A DNA stretch of 64,000 nucleotides from DASXRC01 sp036506495 (lineage in GTDB: Bacteria > Actinomycetota > Actinomycetes > Mycobacteriales > Micromonosporaceae): contig DASXRQ010000265.1 in the NCBI GenBank assembly GCA_036506495.1, positions 1-64,000 of the forward strand, read 5' to 3'. The number at the start of each line of letters is the position of its first letter. Position 1 is the first letter of the stretch. The notes under the pieces were generated by a model that worked only from the letters and a program-made list of their open reading frames with translations, was not told the DNA's origin and did no database searches. Made by a program: the position numbers and the translations under genes. Shown here piece after piece: positions 1 to 6,624 of this stretch.

Positions 1-105
1 CGCCGCTCCAAACACCCCCCAAAAAGAAGGATGCAGTCGCTCGACTTGCATGTGTTAAGCACGCCGCCAGCGTTCGTCCTGAGCCAGGATCAAACTCTCC
101 AACAA
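1..105 (-). rRNA. 16S ribosomal RNA, 5' end only (partial)
   Basis: The reverse complement of 61-105 reads as the canonical bacterial 16S start: AGAGTTTGATCCTGGCTCAG (the 27F primer site, complement of 79-98), followed by the conserved GCTTAACACATGCAAGTCGA. Placing the primer site at E. coli position 8 puts the mature 5' end near 105. Bases 1-40 are the variable V1 helix, with an unusual T/G-rich stretch. The gene runs off the left edge, so only about 105 nt are present. It is transcribed leftwards from the promoter at 268-296. Confidence 0.97.
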
Positions 106-267
106 AAACCTGTCAAAGAAAACCCCGGCAAAAAGACACCCAAAAAGGTGCCCGCCAAAGAAAACCCCAAACGGGGCCAAACAATCAAACAACTGGCATA
201 TCAAACACCCTGTTGAGTTCTCAAAAAACAACCACACACCACAACAACCGTGGGGCGCAACCTCACT
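106..267 (-). other. rRNA operon leader
   Basis: This A/C-rich stretch (G/T-rich on the transcribed strand) between the rrn promoter and the 16S 5' end has a composition quite unlike the coding DNA around it. It contains the boxA-like antitermination element at 211-230. It also has short inverted repeats around 145-163 and 164-180 (CCCC AAA CGGGG type) that probably contribute to the RNase III processing stem before 16S. The short ORFs that can be drawn here are low-complexity and not credible proteins. Confidence 0.8.
211..230 (-). promoter_or_regulatory. boxA-like rRNA antitermination element
   Basis: The reverse complement contains TTTTTTGAGAACTCAACA. This matches the TTTGAGAACTCAACA leader element conserved upstream of 16S in mycobacteria, Streptomyces and relatives, where it serves Nus-dependent antitermination. 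It sits about 110 nt upstream of the 16S 5' end, as in those genera. Confidence 0.75.
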
Positions 268-296
268 AACCTACCCGGTCGGTTTCGCGGTGTCAA
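268..296 (-). promoter_or_regulatory. rRNA operon promoter, -35 TTGACA and -10 TAGGTT
   Basis: On the minus strand, TTGACA (296-291) and TAGGTT (273-268) are separated by exactly 17 bp. This is the best housekeeping-sigma promoter in the window and points into the 16S leader. A weaker candidate further upstream, TTGTGA (474-469) with TAAAGT (451-446) and also a 17-bp spacer, may be a second rrn promoter. Confidence 0.85.
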
Positions 297-518
297 GCCC
301 TGTTTTTCGGCTTTGTCCCGCACCGCCCGGATCCTCCTGTATAGACGCACACCGTCAACCGGTATTCATCGATCGGGGGATTCTGCAGGACCGGCCGACT
401 CACCGCATCGCGGTTTCGTCCGCCCGGCTCCCTGCCGGCCTAGTTACTTTACCCGCTTGGCCTCGCGATCACAAACCGGCTGGCCAGAGACGGCGTCTTT
501 CGTGTCAGAGTGGTCGGC

Positions 519-734
519 ATGGCCAACCCGCCCGCGCCGGCCGCCGACGCGCTGCTCGACTTGCTCGCGCCGTTCTGGCAGTTCGTCATCGCGATCTGCG
601 TGCTCGCCGCGGTGCTCGCGTCCGTGTGGCGCCTGGCGGCGCGCGGGCCGTCGCGGATGACCACCGCGCTCCTGATCACCGGCGCTGCGGTGATCGGGTT
701 CGCCGTCGTCGGCGTCCTGCTCGAGGGGCATTGA
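519..734 (+). CDS. small two-helix membrane protein
   Basis: Encodes about 71 residues with two predicted membrane helices. One is at about residues 17-36 (FVIAICVLAAVLASVW), and the other is after a short Arg-containing loop at about 46-66, ending in a polar EGH tail. Third positions are almost all G or C, which supports coding. The reading frame also has a GTG at 510, but the ATG at 519 gives a better N-terminus; neither has a convincing Shine-Dalgarno site. It is convergent with the nitrilase gene, 10 bp away. I do not recognise the family, and the function is unknown. Confidence 0.6.
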   Translation: MANPPAPAADALLDLLAPFWQFVIAICVLAAVLASVWRLAARGPSRMTTALLITGAAVIGFAVVGVLLEGH

Positions 735-744
735 TCGGCCACGG

Positions 745-1548
745 TCAGCCGAGCGGAAGCCGACGGTTGGCGAGGCTCGGAAGCTCGGCCCTGATGGCCG
801 CCACGCGGTCCAGGTCGAGGTCAGCGAGGGCCACACCGATGACGTCCGGCGCCTGCGCCAGCACCGTCCCCCATGGATCCACCACCATGCTGCGTCCGAA
901 GCAGGTACGCCCCGGCTCGTGGTCGCCGATCTGACCCGCCGCCACGACGAAGCACTGGTTCTCGATGGCGCGTGCCCGCAGCAGCACCTCCCAGTGGTCA
1001 CGCCCCGTGTGGAGCATGAAGGCCGACGGCACGAGCAGCACCTGGGCGCCGTCGACAGCCAACCTCCGGTACAGCTCCGGGAAGCGCAGGTCGTAGCAGA
1101 TCGACAGACCGACGCGTACGCCTTCCATATCCACCACGACGGTGTCCGCGCCGGGCGCGATCGTTCGGGACTCCCGGAACGAGACTCGGCCGGGGATGTC
1201 GACGTCGTACAGGTGAATCTTTCGGTACGCGGCGGCAAGCTGCCCCGCCCGGTCGAAGACCGGCGAGGTGTTGTAGCTGTGCGCCGGGTCGGGGCCGGCC
1301 TCGTGGAACGAACCGGCGACGACCCAGATGCCCAGCTCGCGGGCGGCGGCCGCGAAGAACGACGCGAACTCCCCGTCGATCGGCTCCGGCTTCGGTGCCC
1401 GGTCGGCGGGGCCGAGGTAGTCGGTGTACTCCGGCAGCACCGCGACGTCGGCCCCGCCCGAAGCCGCGCGATCCAGCAGGTCGCGGGCCTGCGCGAGGTT
1501 AGCGGTCCGATCATCGCGCGCATTGAGTTGGCAGACGGCGACGCGCAT
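745..1548 (-). CDS. carbon-nitrogen hydrolase (nitrilase superfamily)
   Basis: A 267-aa protein starting MRVAVCQLNARDD, with the Glu-Lys-Cys triad of the nitrilase fold: the Glu in VLPEYTDY (about 44), the Lys in YRKIHLYDVD (about 113) and the nucleophile Cys in SICYDLRFPELYR (about 155). The spacing and the RFPELYR motif match the Nit1/NitFhit-like branch, whose members include omega-amidase and deaminated-glutathione amidase; the substrate cannot be fixed from sequence. An upstream in-frame extension is rejected because it crosses the promoter. TACGCT (complement of 1555-1560) lies 6 nt before the ATG, suggesting a leaderless transcript. An EamA transporter follows upstream on the same strand. 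Confidence 0.9.
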   Translation of the reverse strand: MRVAVCQLNARDDRTANLAQARDLLDRAASGGADVAVLPEYTDYLGPADRAPKPEPIDGEFASFFAAAARELGIWVVAGSFHEAGPDPAHSYNTSPVFDRAGQLAAAYRKIHLYDVDIPGRVSFRESRTIAPGADTVVVDMEGVRVGLSICYDLRFPELYRRLAVDGAQVLLVPSAFMLHTGRDHWEVLLRARAIENQCFVVAAGQIGDHEPGRTCFGRSMVVDPWGTVLAQAPDVIGVALADLDLDRVAAIRAELPSLANRRLPLG

Positions 1549-1554
1549 TACCGC

Positions 1555-1560
1555 AGCGTA
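1555..1560 (-). promoter_or_regulatory. candidate leaderless -10 (TACGCT) for the nitrilase gene
   Basis: A TANNNT hexamer ends 6 nt before the ATG at 1548, so initiation would be at or beside the start codon. No Shine-Dalgarno sequence is present. Confidence 0.5.
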
Positions 1561-1570
1561 CGGCCGGATC

Positions 1571-2401
1571 TCAGGCGGTGGCGAGCACGAGCGCGGTCGC
1601 GGCGAGGCCGAGCCCGGCGACCTGGATTGGACGCAGCCGCTCCCGGTCCACCGCGAGCGCGAGCAGGACGGTGCTCGCCGGGTAGAGGGCCGCGATCGAG
1701 GCGACGACGGTGAGGTGGCCGCGGGCGGCCGCGGCGACATAGAGCGCGTTCGCGACGATGTCGAACGTGCCGGCGAAGGCCACCAGCGGGAGAAGCCGCC
1801 GCTCGATACGGAAGGAGACGTCGCGGCGGACCATCACCGCGACCCCAACCCCGATCGACCCGACGCGCACCGCGACGAGCGTCCACATCCCGGAGTCGGC
1901 CGAGGTCTGGCCGAGCAGAGCGAAGAAGAGTCCAAAGAGCGCCCCGGCGGCGAGCGCGAGACCGATCAGCCGCGAGTGGACCGCGCCGCGCCCACCGGGG
2001 CCGAGGCTCACCAGGGCGATGGCGGGGATCGCGCACGCGGCACCGGCGAGCGCGAGCGCTCCGGGCATGTGGTCGGTGACCAGGCCCACCGCCATCGGCA
2101 CGATCGCGGCGGTCACCGCGGTGACCGGGGCGACGACGGACATTGCCCCGGCAGACAGCGCGCGGTAGAGCAGAACGATCCCGCCCAGTCCGGCCACGCC
2201 GGCCAGCACACCCCAGACGAGATCGGCCGATCGGGGCACGCCGGGCACCAGCAGGACGCAGAGCGCCAGTGTAGGCAGGGCGAGAATCTGCGAGACCACC
2301 GTCACGGGCAGCGCGTCCGCGCGGCGGGAGGCCTTTCCCCCGGCGAAGTCGGCGGTACCCCACACCGCGGCGGAGCCGGCTGCGAGCAGAATGGTCAGCA
2401 C
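1571..2401 (-). CDS. EamA/DMT-family transporter
   Basis: A 276-aa, very hydrophobic protein with about ten predicted helices in two repeats, typical of EamA drug/metabolite transporters. The N-terminus (SAAVWGTADFAGGKASRR) and the second-half APVTAVTAAIVPMAVG region fit the family. The start is GTG at 2401. The gene is divergent from an XRE-cupin regulator only 41 bp away, so it is the likely regulated target of that protein, probably exporting or importing a small metabolite. The substrate is unknown. Confidence 0.85.
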   Translation of the reverse strand: MLTILLAAGSAAVWGTADFAGGKASRRADALPVTVVSQILALPTLALCVLLVPGVPRSADLVWGVLAGVAGLGGIVLLYRALSAGAMSVVAPVTAVTAAIVPMAVGLVTDHMPGALALAGAACAIPAIALVSLGPGGRGAVHSRLIGLALAAGALFGLFFALLGQTSADSGMWTLVAVRVGSIGVGVAVMVRRDVSFRIERRLLPLVAFAGTFDIVANALYVAAAARGHLTVVASIAALYPASTVLLALAVDRERLRPIQVAGLGLAATALVLATA

Positions 2402-2442
2402 ATGCTCTTCGTATCACAATATTGACCACAAGGAGCAGTCTG
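2402..2442. promoter_or_regulatory. divergent promoter/operator region between EamA and XRE-cupin genes
   Basis: This 41-bp AT-richer gap (ATCACAATATTGACC) contains the perfect palindrome CAATATTG at 2417-2424, a plausible half of an operator for the divergently encoded HTH regulator. The regulator's ribosome binding site AAGGAG is at 2430-2435. On the minus strand, TACGAA lies 6 nt before the GTG of the transporter and may be its -10. Confidence 0.4.
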
Positions 2443-3069
2443 TTGACCGACACATCGAGCCGGCTCGGCGAGATCACGGCAGCGGTCGCAGCGCGGATGC
2501 GCGCGCTCCGCACGGCCCGGGGGTGGTCGCTGGACGAGCTCGCCGGCCGGTCCGGGGTCAGCAAGGGCATGCTCGTGCAGATCGAGGCGGCCCGGACGAA
2601 TCCCAGTGTCGGCACGCTCTGCCGGATCGCGGACGCGGTCGGCGTGACCATCGGCAGCCTCCTCGAGCCCGAGCACGAGCGGGCCGTGCACATCACCACG
2701 GCCGAGTCCGCGCCGGTGCTCTGGCACGGCGCCGCCGGTGGACTGGGCCGGCTGCTGGGCGGGCTCAACGAGCCTTCGTTCGTGGAGCTGTGGGATTGGA
2801 CGCTGGCACCCGGCGATCGGTACGCCTCGGCCGACCATCCTCCCGGCACGCGCGAGCTGCTGTACGTGCTCGACGGCGATGCCGTCGTGAGCGTCGACGG
2901 CGAGGACCACGCCGTCCTGGCGGGGCAGACGATCGAGTTCCGGGCGGACCGGCCGCACGGCTACCGCAACGACGGCACCGCGCCGACCAGGCTGGTGATG
3001 GTCGTGGTTACGCCGTCCGGCGAGTGGGATCGCCGGCGTACATCGGGGCGCGCCTCACGGGACGAGTAG
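2443..3069 (+). CDS. XRE-family transcriptional regulator with cupin sensor domain
   Basis: About 208 aa. The N-terminal helix-turn-helix (residues about 12-66) has the XRE pattern SLDELAGRSGVSKGMLVQIE followed by NPSVGTLCRIADAVGV. The C-terminal half (about 110-190) is a single cupin barrel (PPGTRELLYVLDGDAVVSV ... RADRPHGYRN). I place the start at TTG 2443 because a strong AAGGAG lies 7 nt upstream; a TTG at 2422 would put that site inside the gene. Such XRE-cupin proteins usually repress a neighbouring transporter or catabolic gene in response to a small ligand, here probably the divergent EamA transporter. The 3' end overlaps the convergent GNAT gene by 15 bp. Confidence 0.88.
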   Translation: MTDTSSRLGEITAAVAARMRALRTARGWSLDELAGRSGVSKGMLVQIEAARTNPSVGTLCRIADAVGVTIGSLLEPEHERAVHITTAESAPVLWHGAAGGLGRLLGGLNEPSFVELWDWTLAPGDRYASADHPPGTRELLYVLDGDAVVSVDGEDHAVLAGQTIEFRADRPHGYRNDGTAPTRLVMVVVTPSGEWDRRRTSGRASRDE

Positions 3070-3678
3070 CGCCTCGGCGCCAACGGGCCGATATCCGGCA
3101 GCCAGGAATGCCCGCACGCTGGCGGAGTTGCCCGGCGCGATCTGGGCCCAGACCGGGCGGCCGTCCGGCGGGAGGTGCCGGGCCGCCGCGGCCAATGCCC
3201 GGCCGAGGCCGCGATCGCGAGCAGCGTCGTCGACCTCGACGGCGGCCTCCCACCGGCCAGCCAGCCCCCGCCCGATGACAACGACGCCGCCGTTCGTGAC
3301 GTACACCGTCGTGTCGGTGCGATAGCGGCGCGCACGGCGTACCCGCGGATGGTCCAGATCCGGCACCGCGGTGAGTGCGAGGCCGGCGGCGCCCGCACTC
3401 GAGGGCGCCAGCAGCACCATGTCGATGTTGTTCACGCGCCGGCCGAGCCGGGCGCACAGGTCCGCGAGGAACGGCGGGTTCAGCGGTGCCGAGAGGTCGG
3501 GCTCGGGGAGCCGGGCGCGCACCCACGCGGGGTCGACGTCCGCGGCCACCACGGCCAGCCCGGTAAACGAGACCACTGCAGCGGTACGCGGAGATGGTTG
3601 CGGTACGACGACGAGCCAGGGGTCGGTCGGCAGGCGCTCGCCGCGTTCGACTCGCGCGAGCAGTCCCGCGAGGGTCAA
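3055..3678 (-). CDS. GNAT-family N-acetyltransferase
   Basis: A 207-aa protein with a C-terminal GNAT domain. The acetyl-CoA pyrophosphate loop is seen as VEVDDAARDRGLGRALAAAA (about 150-169), followed by APGNSASVRAFLAAGY, the usual strand and helix before the end. The first 90 residues are a poorly conserved region common in actinobacterial members. Its start overlaps the clpX stop by 4 bp (ATGA), so it is probably translated from the clpX mRNA. The substrate is unknown. Confidence 0.8.
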   Translation of the reverse strand: MTLAGLLARVERGERLPTDPWLVVVPQPSPRTAAVVSFTGLAVVAADVDPAWVRARLPEPDLSAPLNPPFLADLCARLGRRVNNIDMVLLAPSSAGAAGLALTAVPDLDHPRVRRARRYRTDTTVYVTNGGVVVIGRGLAGRWEAAVEVDDAARDRGLGRALAAAARHLPPDGRPVWAQIAPGNSASVRAFLAAGYRPVGAEALLVP

Positions 3679-4970
3679 GCGCTCTTTTCCTCGGACCGAT
3701 CGCGACGTCGGCGGCCGCCGAAGTCACGCGGCACGATCGTCGGGTTGACGTTCTCGAGGACGACCTCGCGAGTGATCAGGACGCGCGCGGCATTCGGGTT
3801 GCTCGGTACCTCGTACATGACACTGAGCAGAACCTCTTCCATGATCGCGCGAAGCCCACGCGCGCCGGTGCCGCGCAGCATGGCCTGATCGGCGATCGCC
3901 TCGAGCGCGGCCGGATCGAACTCCAGCTCGACGCCGTCGAGTTCGAACAGGCGCTGGTACTGACGGACGAGCGCGTTGCGAGGCTCGGTCAGGATGCGGA
4001 CGAGCGCGTCCCGGTCGAGGCTGCGCACGCTGGTGATGACCGGCAGCCGGCCGATGAACTCGGGGATCAGCCCGAACTTCAGCATGTCCTCGGGCATGAC
4101 CTGTGCGAAGACGTCGTCGGTCGACCGCTCGGACACCGCCCGCAGGTGCGCGCCGAAGCCGAGGCCGCCGCGGCCGATCCGGGCCTCGATGATCCGCTCG
4201 AGGCCGGCGAACGCGCCGCCACAGATGAACAGCACGTTCGTGGTGTCGATCTGGATGAACTCCTGGTGCGGGTGCTTGCGGCCGCCCTGGGGTGGAACGT
4301 TGGCCACGGTGCCCTCGAGGATCTTCAGCAGGGCCTGCTGGACGCCCTCACCAGACACGTCGCGCGTGATCGACGGGTTCTCCGACTTTCGAGCGACCTT
4401 GTCGACCTCGTCGATGTAGATGATCCCCGTCTCGGCGCGCTTGATGTCGTAGTCGGCCGCCTGGATCAGCTTGAGGAGGATGTTCTCCACGTCTTCGCCG
4501 ACGTAGCCGGCCTCGGTCAGCGCGGTGGCGTCGGCGATCGCGAACGGCACGTTGAGCATCCGGGCGAGCGTCTGCGCGAGGTGCGTCTTACCGCAGCCGG
4601 TGGGGCCGATCAGCAGGATGTTCGACTTGGCGAGCTCGACGGCCTCACCGCCACCGGCGTTCGGGCCGCCCGACTCGGCCTGGATGCGCTTGTAGTGGTT
4701 GTAGACGGCGACGGCGAGCGCCTTCTTGGCCTGGTCCTGACCGACGACGTACGAGTCGAGGAACTGGCAGATCTCCATTGGCTTGGGGAGCTCTTCCCAC
4801 TTGACTTCGCCGGACTCGGCGAGCTCCTCCTCGATGATCTCGTTGCAGAGATCGATGCACTCGTCGCAGATGTAGACGCCGGGACCCGCGATGAGCTTTT
4901 TGACCTGCTTCTGCGACTTTCCGCAGAAGGAGCATTTCAGTAGGTCGCCGCCGTCGCCGATCCGTGCCAC
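3675..4970 (-). CDS. clpX: ATP-dependent Clp protease ATP-binding subunit ClpX
   Basis: A 431-aa full-length ClpX. An N-terminal zinc-binding domain (CSFCGKSQKQVKKL, then CDECIDLCNEII) is followed by the AAA+ core with Walker A GPTGCGKTHLAQTLA, Walker B IIYIDEVDKVAR and the sensor region. The ATPase unfolds tagged substrates and feeds them to ClpP. It is the third gene of the proteostasis block, separated from clpP2 by 208 bp containing a strong hairpin, so it probably has its own promoter. A GNAT gene is coupled downstream. Confidence 0.98.
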   Translation of the reverse strand: MARIGDGGDLLKCSFCGKSQKQVKKLIAGPGVYICDECIDLCNEIIEEELAESGEVKWEELPKPMEICQFLDSYVVGQDQAKKALAVAVYNHYKRIQAESGGPNAGGGEAVELAKSNILLIGPTGCGKTHLAQTLARMLNVPFAIADATALTEAGYVGEDVENILLKLIQAADYDIKRAETGIIYIDEVDKVARKSENPSITRDVSGEGVQQALLKILEGTVANVPPQGGRKHPHQEFIQIDTTNVLFICGGAFAGLERIIEARIGRGGLGFGAHLRAVSERSTDDVFAQVMPEDMLKFGLIPEFIGRLPVITSVRSLDRDALVRILTEPRNALVRQYQRLFELDGVELEFDPAALEAIADQAMLRGTGARGLRAIMEEVLLSVMYEVPSNPNAARVLITREVVLENVNPTIVPRDFGGRRRRDRSEEKSA

Positions 4971-5132
4971 CTACGTTCTCCCTGCGCTCATCGGCCGGCG
5001 CCTCACCGGCTCTCGCCTGAGGACTGACTGCCCCGTGGGTCTGGATTTCGCCTGCCGGCGAGGCCGGGCAGACGGTGCAGAGTCGACGTTACCCGGTGGC
5101 GGCCATTTCTCCGACCCCTAACCGCGGGTGTG

Positions 5133-5168
5133 TCGAGGAACCGCCTCCGGGGGGAGGCAGTTCCTCGA
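5133..5168 (-). terminator. hairpin terminator after clpP2
   Basis: Inverted repeat with 16-bp arms (5133-5148 and 5153-5168), a 4-nt GGGG loop and one G-U type mismatch. It begins 10 bp past the clpP2 stop. There is no U-tract, as is usual in high-GC actinomycetes. It separates clpP1P2 from clpX. Confidence 0.75.
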
Positions 5169-5178
5169 TCGCGGTGCG

Positions 5179-5841
5179 TCAGCCCACGGCCGCGACGGCC
5201 TTCTGTGCCGACTTCTTGCGGCTGGAGAGCACGGTGTCGACGAGGCCGTACTCCTTGGCCTCCTCGGCTGTCATGATCTTGTCGCGGTCGACGTCCCGCC
5301 GGACCTGATCGACGGGCTGGCCGGAGTGCCGCGAGATGATCTCTTCCATCTGCGTACGCATTCGCATGATCTCGCGTGCCTGGATCTCGATGTCCGAGCC
5401 CTGGCCGTACCCACCCTCCGTGGCCGGCTGGTGGATGATGATCCGCGAGTGTGGCAACGCCATGCGCTTGCCCGGCGTGCCCGCGGCGAGGAGGATGGCC
5501 GCGGCACTGGCGGCCTGGCCGAGGCAGACCGTCTGAATATCCGGCCGCACGTACTGCATGGTGTCGTAGATCGCCGTCATGGCCGTGAACGAGCCGCCCG
5601 GCGAGTTGATGTACATGATGATGTCGCGGTCCGGGTCGTTCGACTCCAGCGTCAGTAGCTGGGCCATCACGTCGTTGGCCGAGGCGTCGTCCACCTGTAC
5701 GCCGAGGAAGATGATCCGGTCCTCGAACATCTTGTTGTACGGGTTGGACTCCTTGATCCCGTACGAGGTCCGCTCGACGAAGGACGGGATGATGTACCGG
5801 TTCTGGACCTCTAGGCCCGCCGGCAGCTTCAGTTCGGTCAT
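5179..5841 (-). CDS. clpP2: ATP-dependent Clp protease proteolytic subunit (ClpP2-type)
   Basis: A 220-aa ClpP serine protease with catalytic Ser in GQAASAAAILLAAG (about residue 112), His in SRIIIHQPATEGG (about 137) and a later Asp. The start is ATG 5841, preceded by GGAAGG; the longer frame would run into clpP1. It lies 11 bp downstream of clpP1, so the two are co-transcribed. In actinobacteria the two ClpP types form a mixed tetradecamer that pairs with ClpX or ClpC. The longer N-terminus (RYIIPSFVERTSYG) is typical of the second actinobacterial paralogue. Confidence 0.95.
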   Translation of the reverse strand: MTELKLPAGLEVQNRYIIPSFVERTSYGIKESNPYNKMFEDRIIFLGVQVDDASANDVMAQLLTLESNDPDRDIIMYINSPGGSFTAMTAIYDTMQYVRPDIQTVCLGQAASAAAILLAAGTPGKRMALPHSRIIIHQPATEGGYGQGSDIEIQAREIMRMRTQMEEIISRHSGQPVDQVRRDVDRDKIMTAEEAKEYGLVDTVLSSRKKSAQKAVAAVG

Positions 5842-5852
5842 CGTCGCCTTCC

Positions 5853-6497
5853 TCAGTTGCGGGTGCCGGCGCCGGCGGGGACCTGCGCCGCTCCGGTGAT
5901 CACGTGGTCGATGAAGCCGTAGTCCTTCGACTCGGTGGCGGTGAACCAACGGTCCCGGTCGGAGTCGGCCTCGATCTGGTCCTGCGACTGCCCCGTGTGG
6001 AACGCGACCCGCTCCTGGAACATCCGCTTCGTGTAGAGCATCTGCTCGGCCTGGATCGCGATGTCGGACGCCGTGCCGCCCATGCCGCCGGACGGCTGGT
6101 GCATCATGATCCGCGCGTGCGGAAGGGCGTACCGCTTGCCCTTCGCGCCGGCGCAGAGCAGCAGCTGACCCATCGAGGCGGCCATGCCCATCGCGATCGT
6201 CGCCACGTCGTTCTGGACGAACTGCATGGTGTCGTAGATGGCCATGCCCGAGTAGACGGACCCGCCCGGCGAGTTGATGTAGAGGTTGATGTCCCGCTCC
6301 GGGTCCTCCGCCGCCAAGAGCAGCAGCTGTGCGCAGACCCGGTTCGCGATCTGGTCGGTCACCTCACTGCCGAGGAAGATGATCCGCTCCCGCAGCAGCC
6401 GGTTGTAGACCGTGTCGTCGAGGTTGCCGCTGAGCTGTTCGCCGCCGCGGGCCTCCGGCCCCCGGAGGGGCATCGCTGGAATGTGCAAATCGGTCAT
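5853..6497 (-). CDS. clpP1: ATP-dependent Clp protease proteolytic subunit (ClpP1-type)
   Basis: A 214-aa ClpP with catalytic Ser in GMAASMGQLLLCAG and His in ARIMMHQPSGGMGG. It is the first gene of the clpP1-clpP2 pair. The start is ATG 6497, with GGAG about 10 nt upstream. The 127-bp upstream gap to tig contains a ClgR-type operator at 6576-6589 and a TAGGGT -10 candidate (complement of 6532-6537). Regulation by ClgR in response to proteotoxic stress is therefore likely, as known in Streptomyces, Corynebacterium and Mycobacterium. Confidence 0.95.
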   Translation of the reverse strand: MTDLHIPAMPLRGPEARGGEQLSGNLDDTVYNRLLRERIIFLGSEVTDQIANRVCAQLLLLAAEDPERDINLYINSPGGSVYSGMAIYDTMQFVQNDVATIAMGMAASMGQLLLCAGAKGKRYALPHARIMMHQPSGGMGGTASDIAIQAEQMLYTKRMFQERVAFHTGQSQDQIEADSDRDRWFTATESKDYGFIDHVITGAAQVPAGAGTRN

Positions 6498-6531
6498 GGC
6501 AGCCCTTCGCTCTCCAGTCGTCGTACGACCG

Positions 6532-6537
6532 ACCCTA
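6532..6537 (-). promoter_or_regulatory. candidate -10 element of clpP1P2 (TAGGGT)
   Basis: TAGGGT on the minus strand lies about 35 nt before the clpP1 ATG and about 40 bp downstream of the ClgR box, a usual activator-to-promoter distance. A perfect 10-bp palindrome GTCGTACGAC (6520-6529) follows in the untranslated leader; its role is unknown. Confidence 0.45.
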
Positions 6538-6572
6538 ACCGCTGCCAAGGGCCACAGCTTCCCTGGTCGGCG

Positions 6573-6590
6573 CCTGTTCGCTCATAGCGC
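6573..6590 (-). promoter_or_regulatory. ClgR-type operator upstream of clpP1P2
   Basis: GTTCGC-TCATA-GCG at 6576-6589 matches exactly the Streptomyces ClgR consensus GTTCGC-N5-GCG. It also fits the corynebacterial consensus WNNWCGCYNANRGCGWWS at all but one position. It is placed 80-90 bp upstream of the clpP1 start codon, in the position where ClgR activates clpP operons. No clgR gene is in this window. Confidence 0.7.
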
Positions 6591-6624
6591 AGGGCCAGCG
6601 CGCGGCGCTCAGCGGTCGTGCGCG

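Noticed and set aside
339..358. Second rrn promoter TTGACG with TATACA
   Set aside because: The hexamers are only 8 bp apart, so they cannot serve as a -35/-10 pair. The pair at 268-296 is far better.
444..1523. Long minus-strand frame antisense to the nitrilase region
   Set aside because: Very Arg/Ser/Thr-rich composition typical of a shadow frame in GC-rich DNA. The nitrilase frame on the same strand, with its catalytic triad, explains the region.
3594..4943. 449-aa plus-strand frame opposite clpX
   Set aside because: Exact shadow of clpX, composed of Leu/Asp/Val-rich antisense translation without any domain.
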